The translations under genes and the position numbers were made by a program. Shown here piece by piece: positions 43,429-54,977 of a stretch of DNA of 64,000 nucleotides; positions within the stretch are counted from its first letter, which is position 1; the number at the start of each line of letters is the position of its first letter. The stretch spans positions 2,418,001 to 2,482,000 of the forward strand of contig NZ_JAJEJP010000001.1 in assembly GCF_021390495.1 (NCBI RefSeq), written 5' to 3'. Origin of the DNA: Paraburkholderia sp. ZP32-5. Lineage in GTDB: Bacteria > Pseudomonadota > Gammaproteobacteria > Burkholderiales > Burkholderiaceae. Under the pieces are notes generated by a model that saw nothing but the letters and a program-made list of their open reading frames with translations, did not search any database and was not told where the DNA came from.

Positions 43429-43746
43429 TCAGCCCGCGTGCGCCTGTGGGCATTCAGTCTGATACCAGATATCGACCTGACGCTGCGCCGCCCTTAGGTC
43501 GTCTGGATAGTAAGGATCAAAGCGCAAATCAGGACGGTAGCCCGCGGCTTCCAGTGCCGCCAGTTCGCTGCGATTGCGCTCGCGCGTGGCGGGCGCCTTG
43601 TTTCTGAGGTCGGTCAGATCGCTGCATTGGGCGGCGCTCAAATGCGTTTGCCCTGCTTGCCCGCCTTGCATGCCGCCCGCCGCGCAGCCGGCTAGCGTGA
43701 GTACCGTTGCAGCGAGGATGGACGGCATCTGCATCGCGAATTTCAT
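43429..43746 (-). CDS. Small lipoprotein with DUF4148-like motif
   Basis: A 105-aa predicted outer-envelope lipoprotein: the signal sequence ends in the lipobox LTLAGC (C about residue 21), followed by a short Gly/Gln linker. The segment NRSELAALEAAGYRPDLRFDPYYPDD (about residues 58-83, given here only as its recognisable core ELAALEAAGYRPD) resembles the DUF4148 repeat found in many small Burkholderia proteins. Function unknown. It is convergent with the encapsulin gene. Confidence 0.75.
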   Translation of the reverse strand: MKFAMQMPSILAATVLTLAGCAAGGMQGGQAGQTHLSAAQCSDLTDLRNKAPATRERNRSELAALEAAGYRPDLRFDPYYPDDLRAAQRQVDIWYQTECPQAHAG

Positions 43747-43900
43747 GTTGTGCCTCCATTACGGCGGAAAACGCTCCACCTGAGCGGCCGGCTTGTGTCG
43801 CGCTTGCGCCCGCGCCCGCCCGACACGGCCAGCGTGCGGTCTCGACACAACTGACAGCATACGCGTGCTGACGCGCGGCGCATCGCGCCGATGGCGCCGA

Positions 43901-44212
43901 TCACGCGACGATCACCGCGCGCCGCAGCCGTTCGCGGCTCATCCGGCGAGGCCCCCAGGCCTGCGCATTGAGGCGCGGTTCAACGCGCGCATTCGGCTCC
44001 GCATTCGAGTCGTTATGCCGGTCATCGACCTGTACGTCGATGATCGGTGCCGCGGTCATCGCGGCGGCGACATGCTCCGACTCCGGCAGCAACCCGGCGA
44101 ATGCGGCAATCCCGGTCGCGCAGAGCACGACGAGCGCGAGCCCGGCAATCCCGGCGATTGCATATGTTCCCAACGATTTACCGCAGGCTGCAGTGGAAAA
44201 GAGGCGTGTCAT
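43901..44212 (-). CDS. Small single-pass membrane protein, hypothetical
   Basis: A 103-aa protein with one hydrophobic segment (YAIAGIAGLALVVLCATGIAAFAGLL, residues 17-42, an inner-membrane anchor) and a polar Asp/Asn/Arg-rich C-terminal part. No family recognised. Start ATG 44212 follows a GGGAGAACACC region. Its GC-rich composition matches neighbours. It may be real but short-lived in annotation; moderate support only. Confidence 0.55.
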   Translation of the reverse strand: MTRLFSTAACGKSLGTYAIAGIAGLALVVLCATGIAAFAGLLPESEHVAAAMTAAPIIDVQVDDRHNDSNAEPNARVEPRLNAQAWGPRRMSRERLRRAVIVA

Positions 44213-44644
44213 GGTGTTCTCCCGTCACGCACCTTGACGCTGCAACATCTATGCCGACGTAACAGAAAAATGTTGGCTTCCCCACTGGGCGGAGCACGCG
44301 CTACTACCGAGAGATTTCCTTCGATGAAAAAGAAGCCCGTTTGTGTTGGGTTACGACCAACTTGAAACGCGGAGCAGCGTCGGCCGGGCCGACACCGTTA
44401 TATGGAAAGACCGGCAAATACCACTCGCGGCTCGCCATCGTGTGCGCATTCGTCGACGCGCGCGCCTGCCATTCCTGGCGTTCGCGTGCAGGCATACGGG
44501 CATAAGAGCACCGGGCATCGGCGTTGCGTAGCGCAATGAACAGCGCTCGCGAAATTGTCAGGTAGTAGGAATCCGGGCTGCTGCATATCCAGCAGGTACT
44601 AGCGGTCGGTATTAGCGATACGTACCGGCCGCGCACACAGCGAT
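44213..44644. promoter_or_regulatory. 432-bp region upstream of the response regulator
   Basis: No supported gene; one 62-codon plus-strand frame (44343-44531) lacks an RBS and family features. A GTTGG/CCAAC dyad around seven bases lies at 44347-44363. It is a plausible divergent promoter for the small membrane protein and the response regulator. Confidence 0.35.
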
Positions 44645-45316
44645 ATGGTGGAACCGGACATGCGCAAGGTCTTGCTGATCGACGACGACGCGGGGTTGCG
44701 AGCGGCGCTGGAAGCCGCCCTCGCCTCGCATGGACACGAAGTAGCCAGCGCGCAGGACGGGCTGGCGGCGCTGCGCGCGGCGATCGACCAGCGGCCGGAA
44801 GTGATCGTGTCCGATGTGAACATGCCGTATCTGGAGGGCCCCGATGCAGTGAGGATTCTGAAGGCATTGCCACAATTCCGGGACGTGCCGGTCGTGTTCA
44901 TGTCCGGCGCCGAACTGCCACCCACCGGTCTTGCGGAGGCCACGCTGCGCAAACCGGTGAGCGTCGAACGGCTCGTCGCGCTGGTCGAACGCGTCGCGCG
45001 ACCGGCCGCTGGCAAGGCACCGCCGTCGCCATCGCCGGCCCCACGCCCCACTCCCGGTACCGCTGACGACGCGGGATGGGACCGGGAGCGGGCCGCCGCG
45101 TCGCTTGCGCCACCCGCCGGCACCGCCTGCGCGGCGCGCATTTGTCGCGGCATCGAACTGATGCATGCTCAGGCCGCAAGGATCGGGCAATTGCGCAGAG
45201 GCGGACTGGACACCGAAGAATCCGAGCGCCTGTACAACCAACTCGTTGATAGCGTCGCGAATCTGCTTCAGTACTTGTCGACAGAGGCGGCTCTGCGCGC
45301 GCGGTACCGACGTTGA
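44645..45316 (+). CDS. Response regulator, receiver domain plus short helical tail
   Basis: A 223-aa protein. The receiver domain spans about residues 7-118 with acidic pocket DDD (13-15), phosphoacceptor D57 (VSDVNMP) and Lys in LRKPVS near residue 102. After a Pro-rich linker (about residues 122-140) comes a helical tail without a recognised output domain. A nearby start is the ATG at 44660 giving MRKVLLIDD. It precedes the hybrid kinase at 45468 by 151 nt on the same strand, so it may receive phosphate from it. Confidence 0.83.
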   Translation: MVEPDMRKVLLIDDDAGLRAALEAALASHGHEVASAQDGLAALRAAIDQRPEVIVSDVNMPYLEGPDAVRILKALPQFRDVPVVFMSGAELPPTGLAEATLRKPVSVERLVALVERVARPAAGKAPPSPSPAPRPTPGTADDAGWDRERAAASLAPPAGTACAARICRGIELMHAQAARIGQLRRGGLDTEESERLYNQLVDSVANLLQYLSTEAALRARYRR

Positions 45317-45467
45317 GGTTTGACGATCGGCCGACTCTGCCGCCATAGCTATCGTGCCCGTTCTGCCCGCGTAACGACTCGCGTGCCGACCAGGCACGGC
45401 GATTGCTGCCCCGCTTCCATTCTGGTTAGCCAGGCCATACGGCGTACATGGCAACGGGGAGTGGACG

Positions 45468-47816
45468 ATGGCGACGGCGAACCAACGCGACGCGACGATT
45501 TCCGAAGACTGGTGCCGCCGTTGGGTCAGCACCGTGCGCGACTATGCGGTCATCGGCCTCGCACCCGATGGCACGATACGGACGTGGAACGCCGGCGGCG
45601 AATATATTCACGGCTTCAGCGGCGAAGAGGTGATCGGCCGCTCCTTCGAAATTTTTCATACGCCTGAAGATCGCGACCAGGGCAGCGCCGCCGCGGCGCT
45701 CGAACGCGCGCGCCGCATGGGTCATGCGGAAAACGAGGGATGGCGGCTGCGCAAGGACGGCTCGCTGTTCTGGGCCAATGTCGTGATCACCGTGCTGCGC
45801 GACGAGAACGATCAGGTGCTCGGCTTCGGCAAGATCGTGCGCGATATGACCGATAAGCGGCGCGCGCATGAAGCAGTCGTCGAAAGTGAGCGGCGCTTCC
45901 GGATGCTCGTCAATGGTGTGACCGACTACGCGATTTTCATGTTGTCGCCGGAAGGCATCATCACGAATTGGAACGCCGGCGCTCGCCGCATCAAGGGATA
46001 CAACGCCGACGAAATCATCGGCTCGCATTTCTCGCGCTTCTACACCCCCGAAGATGCACAGGCGGGGCTGCCGCAGCGCGGTCTGTCGATCGCCGCGCGC
46101 GAAGGACGCTTCGAAGCCGAAGGATGGCGCGTGCGCAAGGACGGCAAGCGGTTCTGGGCTCATGTCGTGATCGATGCGATCCGTTCGGACAACGGCGAAC
46201 TCGCCGGCTTTGCGAAGATCACCCGCGATATCACCGAGCGGATGGAAGCGAACCGGCTGCTGGAGGAAACCCGCAAAGCCCTCGTGCATTCGCAGAAGAT
46301 GGAAGCAGTCGGCAAACTGACGGGCGGCGTCGCGCACGATTTCAACAACGTGCTGCAGATTTTGCGCGGCAATCTCGAACTGCTCGACGACCGCCACCAT
46401 CGCGATGCGTGGACACGCGAGCGGCTCAACAAGGCGCTCGACGCGGTGGACCGCGGCTCGACGCTGGCATCGCAACTGCTCGCATTTGGCCGCCAGCAGC
46501 CGTTGCAGCCGGTGGTCATCAGTCTGGCGGCGACCCTGCAGGGCGTGGACGATCTGCTGCGCCGGGCGCTGGACGAAACGATTCGTGTGAAAACAGTCTT
46601 CGCCGCCGATCTGTGGAATACGCTGATCGACTTTCATCTGCTCGAAAACGTGATCCTCAATCTGGCGATCAATGCGCGCGATGCGATGCCTCAGGGCGGC
46701 GAGCTGACGATCGAGCTATCCAACGCGGTGCTCGACGACGACGACGTCGCGCCGCTCGCGGATGTCACGGCCGGACAGTATGTGCTGCTGGCCGTCACCG
46801 ACACGGGCACGGGCATGTCGAAAGAAGTCCTCGAACGTGCCTTCGATCCATTTTTCACGACCAAACCGGAAGGCAAAGGCACCGGGCTCGGGCTGAGCAT
46901 GGCGTATGGCTTCGTGAAGCAAAGCGGCGGTCACATCGAAATCCACAGCGAGCCGGATCACGGCACCACCGTCAAGATTTACCTGCCGCGTTCGATGCAG
47001 CCGGCGACCGAGCTGGCGCGGCGCGAGCGCGTCACGGTGACCGGCGGCACGGAAACCATTCTGGTCGTCGAGGACGATCCGAAGGTGCAATCGACCGTCA
47101 TCGATACGCTCTCCGGGCTCGGCTACCGCGTGCTGAAAGCGGATACCGCGCAGCAGGCGCTGGCCGTGCTGCAAAGCGGTGTGCACGTCGACCTGCTTTT
47201 TTCCGACGTCGTGATGCCTGGGCCGCTGCGCAGCACGGAGATGGTTGTCGAGGCTTCGCAACTGCTGCCGAAACTGAAAGTGCTATTCACGTCCGGCTAT
47301 ACGCGTGATGCGATCATCCACGGCGGCCGGCTCGACCCCGGCGTCGAATTGCTCGGCAAACCGTACAGTCGCGAGCAGCTCGCGCACAGGATCAGACAGA
47401 TGCTGGGCGGACGCAGCATGCTTGCCACGGAACCTCATGAGCCCATTACCGCGGCACAAGCCGGGCCTACGCTGCGCATCCTGTTCGTCGACGACGATCC
47501 GAATCTGTCCGACGCGGTCAAGGAGCAGCTGACCCTGCTCGAACATCTGCCCGAGTCGACGACGTCGCCGTCAGAAGCGCTCAAACGGTTGAAACAACAA
47601 CCGTTCGATGTGTTGATTACTGATCTGACGATGCCGGAAATGGACGGCATCGAACTCGCGCGCGAGGCCGTTGTGGCGCGGCCTTCTCTGTGCGTGGTGT
47701 TTTCGTCCGGCTACGACATGCCCGACCTGCCGCCGTTGCCATTCCGGTGGGCGGCTTTGCGCAAGCCGTTCACGTTCAGGGAACTCGATGCGGTATTGCG
47801 GGGCTTTCATGTTTGA
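45468..47816 (+). CDS. Hybrid sensor histidine kinase PAS-PAS-HisKA-HATPase-REC-REC
   Basis: A 782-aa cytoplasmic hybrid kinase with no transmembrane segment. Two PAS domains (about residues 20-130 and 145-255, each with WNAG and YTPED/HTPED motifs), a dimerisation/phosphoacceptor domain with H290 (GGVAHDFNNVLQ), an ATPase domain (N-box NLAINARDAMP, G-boxes DTGTGM and GKGTGLGLSM) and two receiver domains with D580 (LLFSDVVMPG) and D719 (LITDLTMPEMDG). The twin PAS domains are close duplicates of each other. The soluble nature suggests it senses an internal redox, ligand or light cue. Partner of the upstream response regulator by position. Confidence 0.92.
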   Translation: MATANQRDATISEDWCRRWVSTVRDYAVIGLAPDGTIRTWNAGGEYIHGFSGEEVIGRSFEIFHTPEDRDQGSAAAALERARRMGHAENEGWRLRKDGSLFWANVVITVLRDENDQVLGFGKIVRDMTDKRRAHEAVVESERRFRMLVNGVTDYAIFMLSPEGIITNWNAGARRIKGYNADEIIGSHFSRFYTPEDAQAGLPQRGLSIAAREGRFEAEGWRVRKDGKRFWAHVVIDAIRSDNGELAGFAKITRDITERMEANRLLEETRKALVHSQKMEAVGKLTGGVAHDFNNVLQILRGNLELLDDRHHRDAWTRERLNKALDAVDRGSTLASQLLAFGRQQPLQPVVISLAATLQGVDDLLRRALDETIRVKTVFAADLWNTLIDFHLLENVILNLAINARDAMPQGGELTIELSNAVLDDDDVAPLADVTAGQYVLLAVTDTGTGMSKEVLERAFDPFFTTKPEGKGTGLGLSMAYGFVKQSGGHIEIHSEPDHGTTVKIYLPRSMQPATELARRERVTVTGGTETILVVEDDPKVQSTVIDTLSGLGYRVLKADTAQQALAVLQSGVHVDLLFSDVVMPGPLRSTEMVVEASQLLPKLKVLFTSGYTRDAIIHGGRLDPGVELLGKPYSREQLAHRIRQMLGGRSMLATEPHEPITAAQAGPTLRILFVDDDPNLSDAVKEQLTLLEHLPESTTSPSEALKRLKQQPFDVLITDLTMPEMDGIELAREAVVARPSLCVVFSSGYDMPDLPPLPFRWAALRKPFTFRELDAVLRGFHV

Positions 47817-47915
47817 TGCGGGTGGGCGGTTGCGCTGACAGATCAAATCTATCGAGCCCGTTGTACTCACGGCAATCACGATTTCAATCCGATCTATGTG
47901 ATCGCCTGACGGTAC

Positions 47916-47942
47916 GAGAAGCGGCCATTTCAACCGCTTCTC
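47916..47942. terminator. Hairpin downstream of the hybrid kinase
   Basis: A perfect 9-bp stem GAGAAGCGG/CCGCTTCTC with a 9-nt loop. No T-tract follows on either strand, so termination is only possible. Confidence 0.45.
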
Positions 47943-48081
47943 AAGATACCGTCACAACTACCGTCAAATTGATCAGGATCAAGTGATAGCGGCTGATATT
48001 GCGTCAGTCGCTAAGCCCTTATCCCGCCAGGGCTTCATGAGGATGCTGATACTGCCCGAAACGGTGTGAGGCGATGCTAGA

Positions 48082-49665
<1,584 letters not shown>

Positions 49666-49889
49666 GGCAGCGGACGGAATCAGAAGTGAGCGTATACGGA
49701 ATGCCGCGCACGACGCGCGGCGTTGAATTCAAAGCGGTACAGGCGGCGCCGCATACAGCGCCGTGTGAACCTGAAACATGTCGATGAAGCGCACGGCTGC
49801 GGCCAACACCCGTGCGAGCCGTTTGTCGCGTTTGTCGCGCGCGCGAACGAAACCCGATAGCTGCCGCGAACGATGTGGCGCGCGACGCG

Positions 49890-50693
49890 TCAGCCATGAA
49901 ACGGCGGCCGGGGCGTGCCGGGCGCGTCGCTGCGGGTGTCGCCGGCGGCGGCCGCCGCGCGGGCAGCGCGTTCGGACTCGCTCAGACCGGGCTCGCTTGC
50001 GGAGGGATGAAGCGATGCGGCGGAACTGGCAGTGGACGGCGTAGCCGCAGTTGCTGCGGCAGCCGCGTTGACCGGCCGCGTGACCGGCACGACCGGCTCG
50101 GCCACCGGTTCAGCGTGATAGACCGGAAAGCCCGCGGTGACATGCGGCTCGCGCGGCACATCGTGCTCACGCTCGCGTTCCAGTTCGCGTCGCCGCGCGG
50201 CTTCCCTTTCGGCCTCTTTCTCCGCCCGTTTGGCAGCACGCTTGTCGACACGTTGATCGGCCTTGCTCGAAGAAGACTTGACCACGCCCCCCTTCTCGCG
50301 CCGCCGCACCGCGCCCGACAACCTGACGCCACCCAGCCCGATCACCACCAGCACGACGCCGGCCAGCACCGAGACGATCTGCCCGAAGCCAGTCAGCGAC
50401 GGCGTATGCAAGCCCAGCAGCCACACCAGCATCAGCACGCCGCTCAGCCAGTGCACGTGACCGACGACCTTCGCGACCTTCGACGTCAACGCGCCATCGA
50501 ACGACGCATGCACCGCAAGCCACGCGAGCCCGATCAACGCGACGCCGAATGCCTGGCCGACCAGCGCCGGCTGCGTTTGCACCAGCTGCAGGTCGTTGTA
50601 CAACGAAGTCCACGGCGTCAGCAGGAACAGCAGGCCGAACGCCAGCAGCACCAACGCATCGAGGATCAGTACAACGCGCAGCAGCGGCTTCAT
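49890..50693 (-). CDS. Membrane protein with disordered Ala/Glu-rich tail, between guaB and guaA
   Basis: A 267-aa protein with four predicted helices in the first 130 residues (MKPLLRVVLILDALVLLAFG..., then helices near 45, 80 and 110), followed by a highly charged KRAEKEAEREAARRREL region (about residues 155-175) and an Ala/Ser/Pro-rich tail. No enzyme motif seen. It starts 6 nt after the guaB stop, so it is in the guaB transcript, an arrangement seen in Burkholderia relatives. Function unknown. Confidence 0.75.
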   Translation of the reverse strand: MKPLLRVVLILDALVLLAFGLLFLLTPWTSLYNDLQLVQTQPALVGQAFGVALIGLAWLAVHASFDGALTSKVAKVVGHVHWLSGVLMLVWLLGLHTPSLTGFGQIVSVLAGVVLVVIGLGGVRLSGAVRRREKGGVVKSSSSKADQRVDKRAAKRAEKEAEREAARRRELEREREHDVPREPHVTAGFPVYHAEPVAEPVVPVTRPVNAAAAATAATPSTASSAASLHPSASEPGLSESERAARAAAAAGDTRSDAPGTPRPPFHG

Positions 50694-50699
50694 CGGCGT

Positions 50700-52160
50700 T
50701 TAGTCCACGTGGTAGTTGGGCGCTTCCTTGGTGATCTGCACGTCATGCACGTGCGACTCGCGCAGGCCCGCGCCGGTGATCTGCACGAACTCGGCCTTCT
50801 CGTTCATTTCGGCGATCGTGCGGCAGCCGCAGTAACCCATGCTCGCGCGCACGCCACCGATCAGCTGGAACAGGATCGCGTTGACCGAACCCTTGTAGGC
50901 GACGCGGCCTTCGATGCCTTCCGGCACCAGCTTGTCGATGTTCGCGGAGTTGTCCTGGAAGTAGCGGTCCGCGGCGCCGTCCTTCATCGCGCCGACCGAA
51001 CCCATACCGCGGTACGACTTGTACTGACGGCCCTGGTACAGGAACACTTCGCCCGGTGCCTCTTCGGTGCCGGCGAACATGCTGCCCATCATCACCGCGT
51101 TCGCGCCCGCGGCGAGCGCCTTGCTGATGTCGCCCGAGAAGCGCACGCCGCCGTCGCCGACGACCGGCACGCCGGAGCCCTTCAGCGCTTCGGACACGTT
51201 CGAGATCGCCGTGACCTGCGGCACGCCGACACCGGCGACGATCCGCGTCGTGCAGATCGAGCCCGGGCCGATACCGACCTTGACGCCGTCCGCGCCGTAT
51301 TCGACCAGCGCCTTGGCGGCGGCTGCCGTCGCGATATTGCCGCCGATCACCTCGACGTGCGGGAAGTTCTGCTTGACCCACTTGACGCGCTCGAGCACGC
51401 CCTTGCTATGACCATGTGCGGTATCGACGACGATCACGTCCACACCCGCCTGCACCAGCAACTCGACGCGTTCTTCGTTATCCGCGCCGACGCCGACCGC
51501 CGCGCCCGCGCGCAGCTTGCCGTGCTCGTCCTTGCACGCGTCCGGGTGCTCGGTCTGCTTGGTGATGTCCTTGACGGTCATCAAGCCGCGCAATTCGAAT
51601 GCGTCGTTGACGACCAGCACGCGCTCGAGGCGGTGGCTGTGCATCAGCGCCTTCGCTTCGGCGAGCGGTGTGCCTTCCTTGACGGTGACGAGGCGCTCGC
51701 GCGGCGTCATGATGTTGCGCACCGGCTCGTCCAGACGTTCTTCGAAGCGCAGGTCGCGGTTCGTCACGATACCGACCAGCTGCGCGCCCTCGACGACCGG
51801 GAAACCCGAAATGCCATGCTGACGCGACAGCGCGATCACGTCGCGAACCTTCATTTGCGGCGGCACCGTGATCGGATCACGTACCACGCCCGACTCGAAA
51901 CGCTTGACCTTCGCGACTTCACGCGCCTGCTCGGCCGGCGTGAGGTTTTTGTGGATGATGCCGACACCGCCCATTTGCGCCATGGCGATCGCCAGACGTG
52001 CTTCAGTAACTGTGTCCATCGCGGCGGACACTAGCGGCATATTCAGGGAGATGTTGCGGGTCAGCTTGGTCTTGAGGCTGGTGTCGCGCGGGAGAACATC
52101 GGAGAAGGCGGGGACGAGGAGCACGTCATCGAACGTGAGTGCTGTTTGGATCAGACGCAT
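50700..52160 (-). CDS. guaB: IMP dehydrogenase
   Basis: Oxidises IMP to XMP with NAD, the committed step of guanine nucleotide synthesis. The 486-aa protein begins [20 protein letters not shown], has two CBS domains (about residues 90-205; [20 protein letters not shown]) and the active-site loop [15 protein letters not shown] with the catalytic Cys near residue 305. Flap and C-terminal [12 protein letters not shown] segments are intact. Confidence 0.97.
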   Translation of the reverse strand: MRLIQTALTFDDVLLVPAFSDVLPRDTSLKTKLTRNISLNMPLVSAAMDTVTEARLAIAMAQMGGVGIIHKNLTPAEQAREVAKVKRFESGVVRDPITVPPQMKVRDVIALSRQHGISGFPVVEGAQLVGIVTNRDLRFEERLDEPVRNIMTPRERLVTVKEGTPLAEAKALMHSHRLERVLVVNDAFELRGLMTVKDITKQTEHPDACKDEHGKLRAGAAVGVGADNEERVELLVQAGVDVIVVDTAHGHSKGVLERVKWVKQNFPHVEVIGGNIATAAAAKALVEYGADGVKVGIGPGSICTTRIVAGVGVPQVTAISNVSEALKGSGVPVVGDGGVRFSGDISKALAAGANAVMMGSMFAGTEEAPGEVFLYQGRQYKSYRGMGSVGAMKDGAADRYFQDNSANIDKLVPEGIEGRVAYKGSVNAILFQLIGGVRASMGYCGCRTIAEMNEKAEFVQITGAGLRESHVHDVQITKEAPNYHVD

Positions 52161-52348
52161 GGCAAATCCTATAGGCGCAAAAGCGAATTATACGCGATAC
52201 CTCCCCGGTTTTCACTGCGCGAACAGCAGCTTAGCGAATTTCCGGCGATTTTTTTCGCGTTTCATGCAGCGCCGATTTCGCTTGGCGGTTCGCGCCAGGT
52301 TCGATCCGGTTTCGTTTGCGCGTTCGCGGCCAGAAGCCATCAGAAATG

Positions 52349-52366
52349 CCAAATGAAAGCATTTGG
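52349..52366. promoter_or_regulatory. Dyad CCAAATG-AAAG-CATTTGG upstream of guaB
   Basis: A perfect 7-bp inverted repeat with a 4-nt centre in the 341-bp gap between guaB and the divergent DMT transporter. It resembles an operator more than a terminator. The rest of the gap shows no gene. Confidence 0.4.
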
Positions 52367-52501
52367 TAAGCATTACATCGACCGCTGTCCGGCCCGACCA
52401 CAAACCCGCCGCCATCGCCCGAATGCAGGATCAAACAAGACGTGTCACGCGCAAAACCGCTATTCTGCGGGCCATTCCAGTTTTTCCGGCAGGGGCAGTC
52501 G

Positions 52502-53479
52502 ATGCAGCGCGGTGTCGCATATGGGGTAATGGCCGGAGCCTTGTGGGGCATGGTGTTTCTGATACCGCGCGTGATGTCCGACTTCTCCCCGCTGCTGCTG
52601 AGCGCCGGCCGATACGTGATGTATGGCGTCGTGTCGCTGGTCGCGGCGCTGCCGATTGCGCGCTCCCTTCTCAGGCGCCTCACCCGCGACGATCTGATCG
52701 CGCTCGTGAAGCTCGCACTCGTCGGCAACATCATCTACTACCTGCTGCTGACGGCCGCCGTGCATCTGATCGGGATCGCACCGGCATCGCTGATCGTCGG
52801 CGTGCTGCCGGTCACCGTCACGCTGGCCGGCCGGCGCGATCACGGCGCGGTGCCGCTCGCGCGCCTCGCCTGGCCGCTCGCGGTCGTGATGGCGGGCATC
52901 GTCTGCATCAATATCGACGTGTTCACCGTGACGGGCGCGACGCCGGTGAGCATCGCGACGCGGCTGATCGGGCTCGCCTGCGCGCTCGGTGCGCTCGGCT
53001 GCTGGACGTGGTTCGCGGTCGAAAATGCCCGCTATCTGCAACGTCAGACGCATTTCAGTGGCAATGAGTGGTCGGTGCTGTGGGGTGTCGTGACGGGCGC
53101 TCTCGGCGGGGTGCTGTGGCTCGTGATCGCGGTGCTGCCGGCGGGCGGCCCGCAGGGCGAACTGGCCAGCGCGCGCTGGCATACGTTCTGGATGTTCAAT
53201 CTGCTGCTCGCGGTCGGCGCGTCGTGGCTCGGCAACGGGCTGTGGAATGCCGCGTCGAAACGGCTGCCGCTCACGCTGTCCGGCCAGATGATCGTGTTCG
53301 AAACGCTGTTTGCGCTGCTTTATGGCTTCATTTACGACCAGCGCCTGCCCCGCCCGCTCGAAATCGCGGCGATCCTGCTATTGGTCGCGGGGGTGTGCTG
53401 GTCGGTACGCCAGCATTCGGACGACGATTCGTCGGGCGCGGTGCGTATCGAGGAAAAGGCACAGACGTCGGCGCCTTGA
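52502..53479 (+). CDS. DMT-superfamily transporter (EamA type)
   Basis: A 325-aa inner-membrane protein with ten predicted helices in two EamA halves (about residues 5-135 and 160-300). The substrate of such carriers cannot be told from sequence; many export amino acids or metabolites. The ATG at 52502 follows GGCAGGGGCAGTCG and begins MQRGVAYGVMAGALWGMVFL, a normal first helix. The polar C-terminal tail after residue 305 is cytoplasmic. Confidence 0.85.
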   Translation: MQRGVAYGVMAGALWGMVFLIPRVMSDFSPLLLSAGRYVMYGVVSLVAALPIARSLLRRLTRDDLIALVKLALVGNIIYYLLLTAAVHLIGIAPASLIVGVLPVTVTLAGRRDHGAVPLARLAWPLAVVMAGIVCINIDVFTVTGATPVSIATRLIGLACALGALGCWTWFAVENARYLQRQTHFSGNEWSVLWGVVTGALGGVLWLVIAVLPAGGPQGELASARWHTFWMFNLLLAVGASWLGNGLWNAASKRLPLTLSGQMIVFETLFALLYGFIYDQRLPRPLEIAAILLLVAGVCWSVRQHSDDDSSGAVRIEEKAQTSAP

Positions 53480-53555
53480 GGTGAGACCGGCTGCGAGCGG
53501 GAACCCGGCGGCCTCGCGCGCGGAGGCCCGGCCCGGCCTGCCCTGGTGGCGGTGC

Positions 53556-53888
53556 CTAGCGGGAATCCTTGTTCAGCCAGCGACGCCCTTCGATCGACCC
53601 CGCCTTGCGCGTCTTTTCGACGCGGCGCTGGCGCGACACCTTCGGATCGACCAGCAACGGCCGGTAGATTTCGACGCGATCATGGTCGGCAAGCACGGTA
53701 TCGAGCGGTTTGAGTTTGCCGAACACGCCGACCTTCTGCGTCTTCAGATCGATCGATGGAAAGCGCGTCAGGATGCCGCTCGCGTCGAGCGCCTGTTGCA
53801 GCGTCGCGCCGGCGGGCAGTTCGACCTCGATCAGCGTTTGCGCATCCGGCAACGCGTAGCAGACTTCAACCGACAAACGCGCGCTCAT
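53556..53888 (-). CDS. rnfH: RnfH family protein
   Basis: A 110-aa ubiquitin-like-fold protein (UPF0125/RnfH). It has VEVCYALPDAQTLIEVELP at the N-terminus, VGVFGKLKPLDTVLADHDRVEIYRPL in the middle (recognisable core GKLKPLDTVL, about residue 57) and a basic C-terminal tail. It overlaps the ratA stop by 4 nt (ATGA), the common ratA-rnfH pair. Exact biochemical role unclear. Confidence 0.9.
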   Translation of the reverse strand: MSARLSVEVCYALPDAQTLIEVELPAGATLQQALDASGILTRFPSIDLKTQKVGVFGKLKPLDTVLADHDRVEIYRPLLVDPKVSRQRRVEKTRKAGSIEGRRWLNKDSR

Positions 53889-54322
53889 GCCTGACCATAG
53901 CGCTGGTTGGCGCGCTTCACAAAAGATTCGACGAATGTATTGGCGATGTGACTGAACACCGGCCCGATGATCTTTTCGAGCAGAATATTGGTGAACTCGT
54001 AGTGCAGCGCGAACTCGATCTTGCAGGCATCGGCGCGCAGCGGCGTGAAGCGCCAGAAACCGGTGAACTTGCGAAACGGGCCGTCGGCGAATTCCATGTC
54101 GATGCGCGTAGGCCGCTGCATCGAATTGCGCGTGGCGAAATGCTGCTTGATGCCCTTGAAGTTGATATCGATCTTCGCCTCCATGCCGTTTTCGTCCTGG
54201 CGGCGAATTTCGACGCCGCCGCACCAGGGCAGAAAATTGGGGTAATCGGCGACGTCGGTGACGAGGTCGAACATCTGTTCCGCCGAATGACGGATCAACA
54301 CGGTTTTCTGGACATCTGCCAT
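53885..54322 (-). CDS. ratA: RatA family START-like protein
   Basis: A 145-aa coenzyme Q-binding/START-like domain protein, in E. coli described as a toxin that interferes with ribosome association. It opens MADVQKTVLIRHSAEQMFDL and has VADYPNFLPWCGGVEI (about residues 24-39), diagnostic for the family. The ATG at 54322 is preferred to an upstream in-frame start, which falls in the region before smpB. It lies divergent to smpB and overlaps rnfH. Confidence 0.9.
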   Translation of the reverse strand: MADVQKTVLIRHSAEQMFDLVTDVADYPNFLPWCGGVEIRRQDENGMEAKIDINFKGIKQHFATRNSMQRPTRIDMEFADGPFRKFTGFWRFTPLRADACKIEFALHYEFTNILLEKIIGPVFSHIANTFVESFVKRANQRYGQA

Positions 54323-54422
54323 AAATTGAACAGCGCGTGGCAAGGGTGGACGGGCGCCGCGGGCTTTCCTTGTCCCGCTTTGCTAAAATCGTGATTTTAA
54401 ACGAGTTGGGCGTTTTCCATTC

Positions 54423-54869
54423 ATGAGCATTATCGACAACAGAAAAGCGTTCTTCGACTACGCGGTCGAGGAACGCTACGAAGCCGGACTCGTGCTCGAA
54501 GGATGGGAGGTCAAGGCATTGCGCGCGGGGCGCGGCCAGATCAAGGAAGGCTACGTGGTGATCCGCAATGCCGAGCTGTTCCTGATCGGCACGCACATCA
54601 GCCCGTTGCCCGAGGCGTCGACGCATATCAAGCCCGATCCGGTGCGCACGCGCAAGCTGCTGCTGCATAGCGAGCAGATCAGCAAGCTGATCGGCAAGGT
54701 CGAGCGCAGCGGCTATACGCTCGTGCCGCTGAACTTTCACTACAAGAACGGCCGCGTCAAATGCGAGATCGGCCTCGCGAAGGGCAAGAAGCAGCACGAC
54801 AAACGCGAGACCGAGAAGAAGCGCGACTGGGAACGCGAGAAAGCGCGTTTGATGCGTTCGCCGACCTGA
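54423..54869 (+). CDS. smpB: SsrA-binding protein SmpB
   Basis: Delivers tmRNA to stalled ribosomes. The 148-aa protein carries [20 protein letters not shown] near the start, [17 protein letters not shown] and the basic C-terminal tail [18 protein letters not shown] that folds in the decoding site. Length is normal. The gene is followed by a strong terminator. Confidence 0.96.
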   Translation: MSIIDNRKAFFDYAVEERYEAGLVLEGWEVKALRAGRGQIKEGYVVIRNAELFLIGTHISPLPEASTHIKPDPVRTRKLLLHSEQISKLIGKVERSGYTLVPLNFHYKNGRVKCEIGLAKGKKQHDKRETEKKRDWEREKARLMRSPT

Positions 54870-54905
54870 GCTTCGCGGCGCCGTCTTTTAACGAGACTCA
54901 AGTGC

Positions 54906-54938
54906 AAAGGCCCGCACCTGATGTGCGGGCCTTTTTAT
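54906..54938. terminator. Rho-independent terminator after smpB
   Basis: Stem AAAGGCCCGCAC / GTGCGGGCCTTT with loop CTGAT, followed by TTTTATT on the plus strand; the A-rich left arm makes it usable from the minus strand too, where the SPFH gene ends at 54978. Confidence 0.9.
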
Positions 54939-54977
54939 TGGTATGACGCGTGAGCGTGGATGCCAGCTAACGCTGCT

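Noticed and set aside
44343..44531. 62-codon frame upstream of the response regulator
   Set aside because: No RBS, Arg-rich, and likely chance.
48013..48035. AAGCCCT/AGGGCTT hairpin as guaA terminator
   Set aside because: Only 7 bp with a 9-nt loop and no T-tract on the guaA strand; too weak to list.
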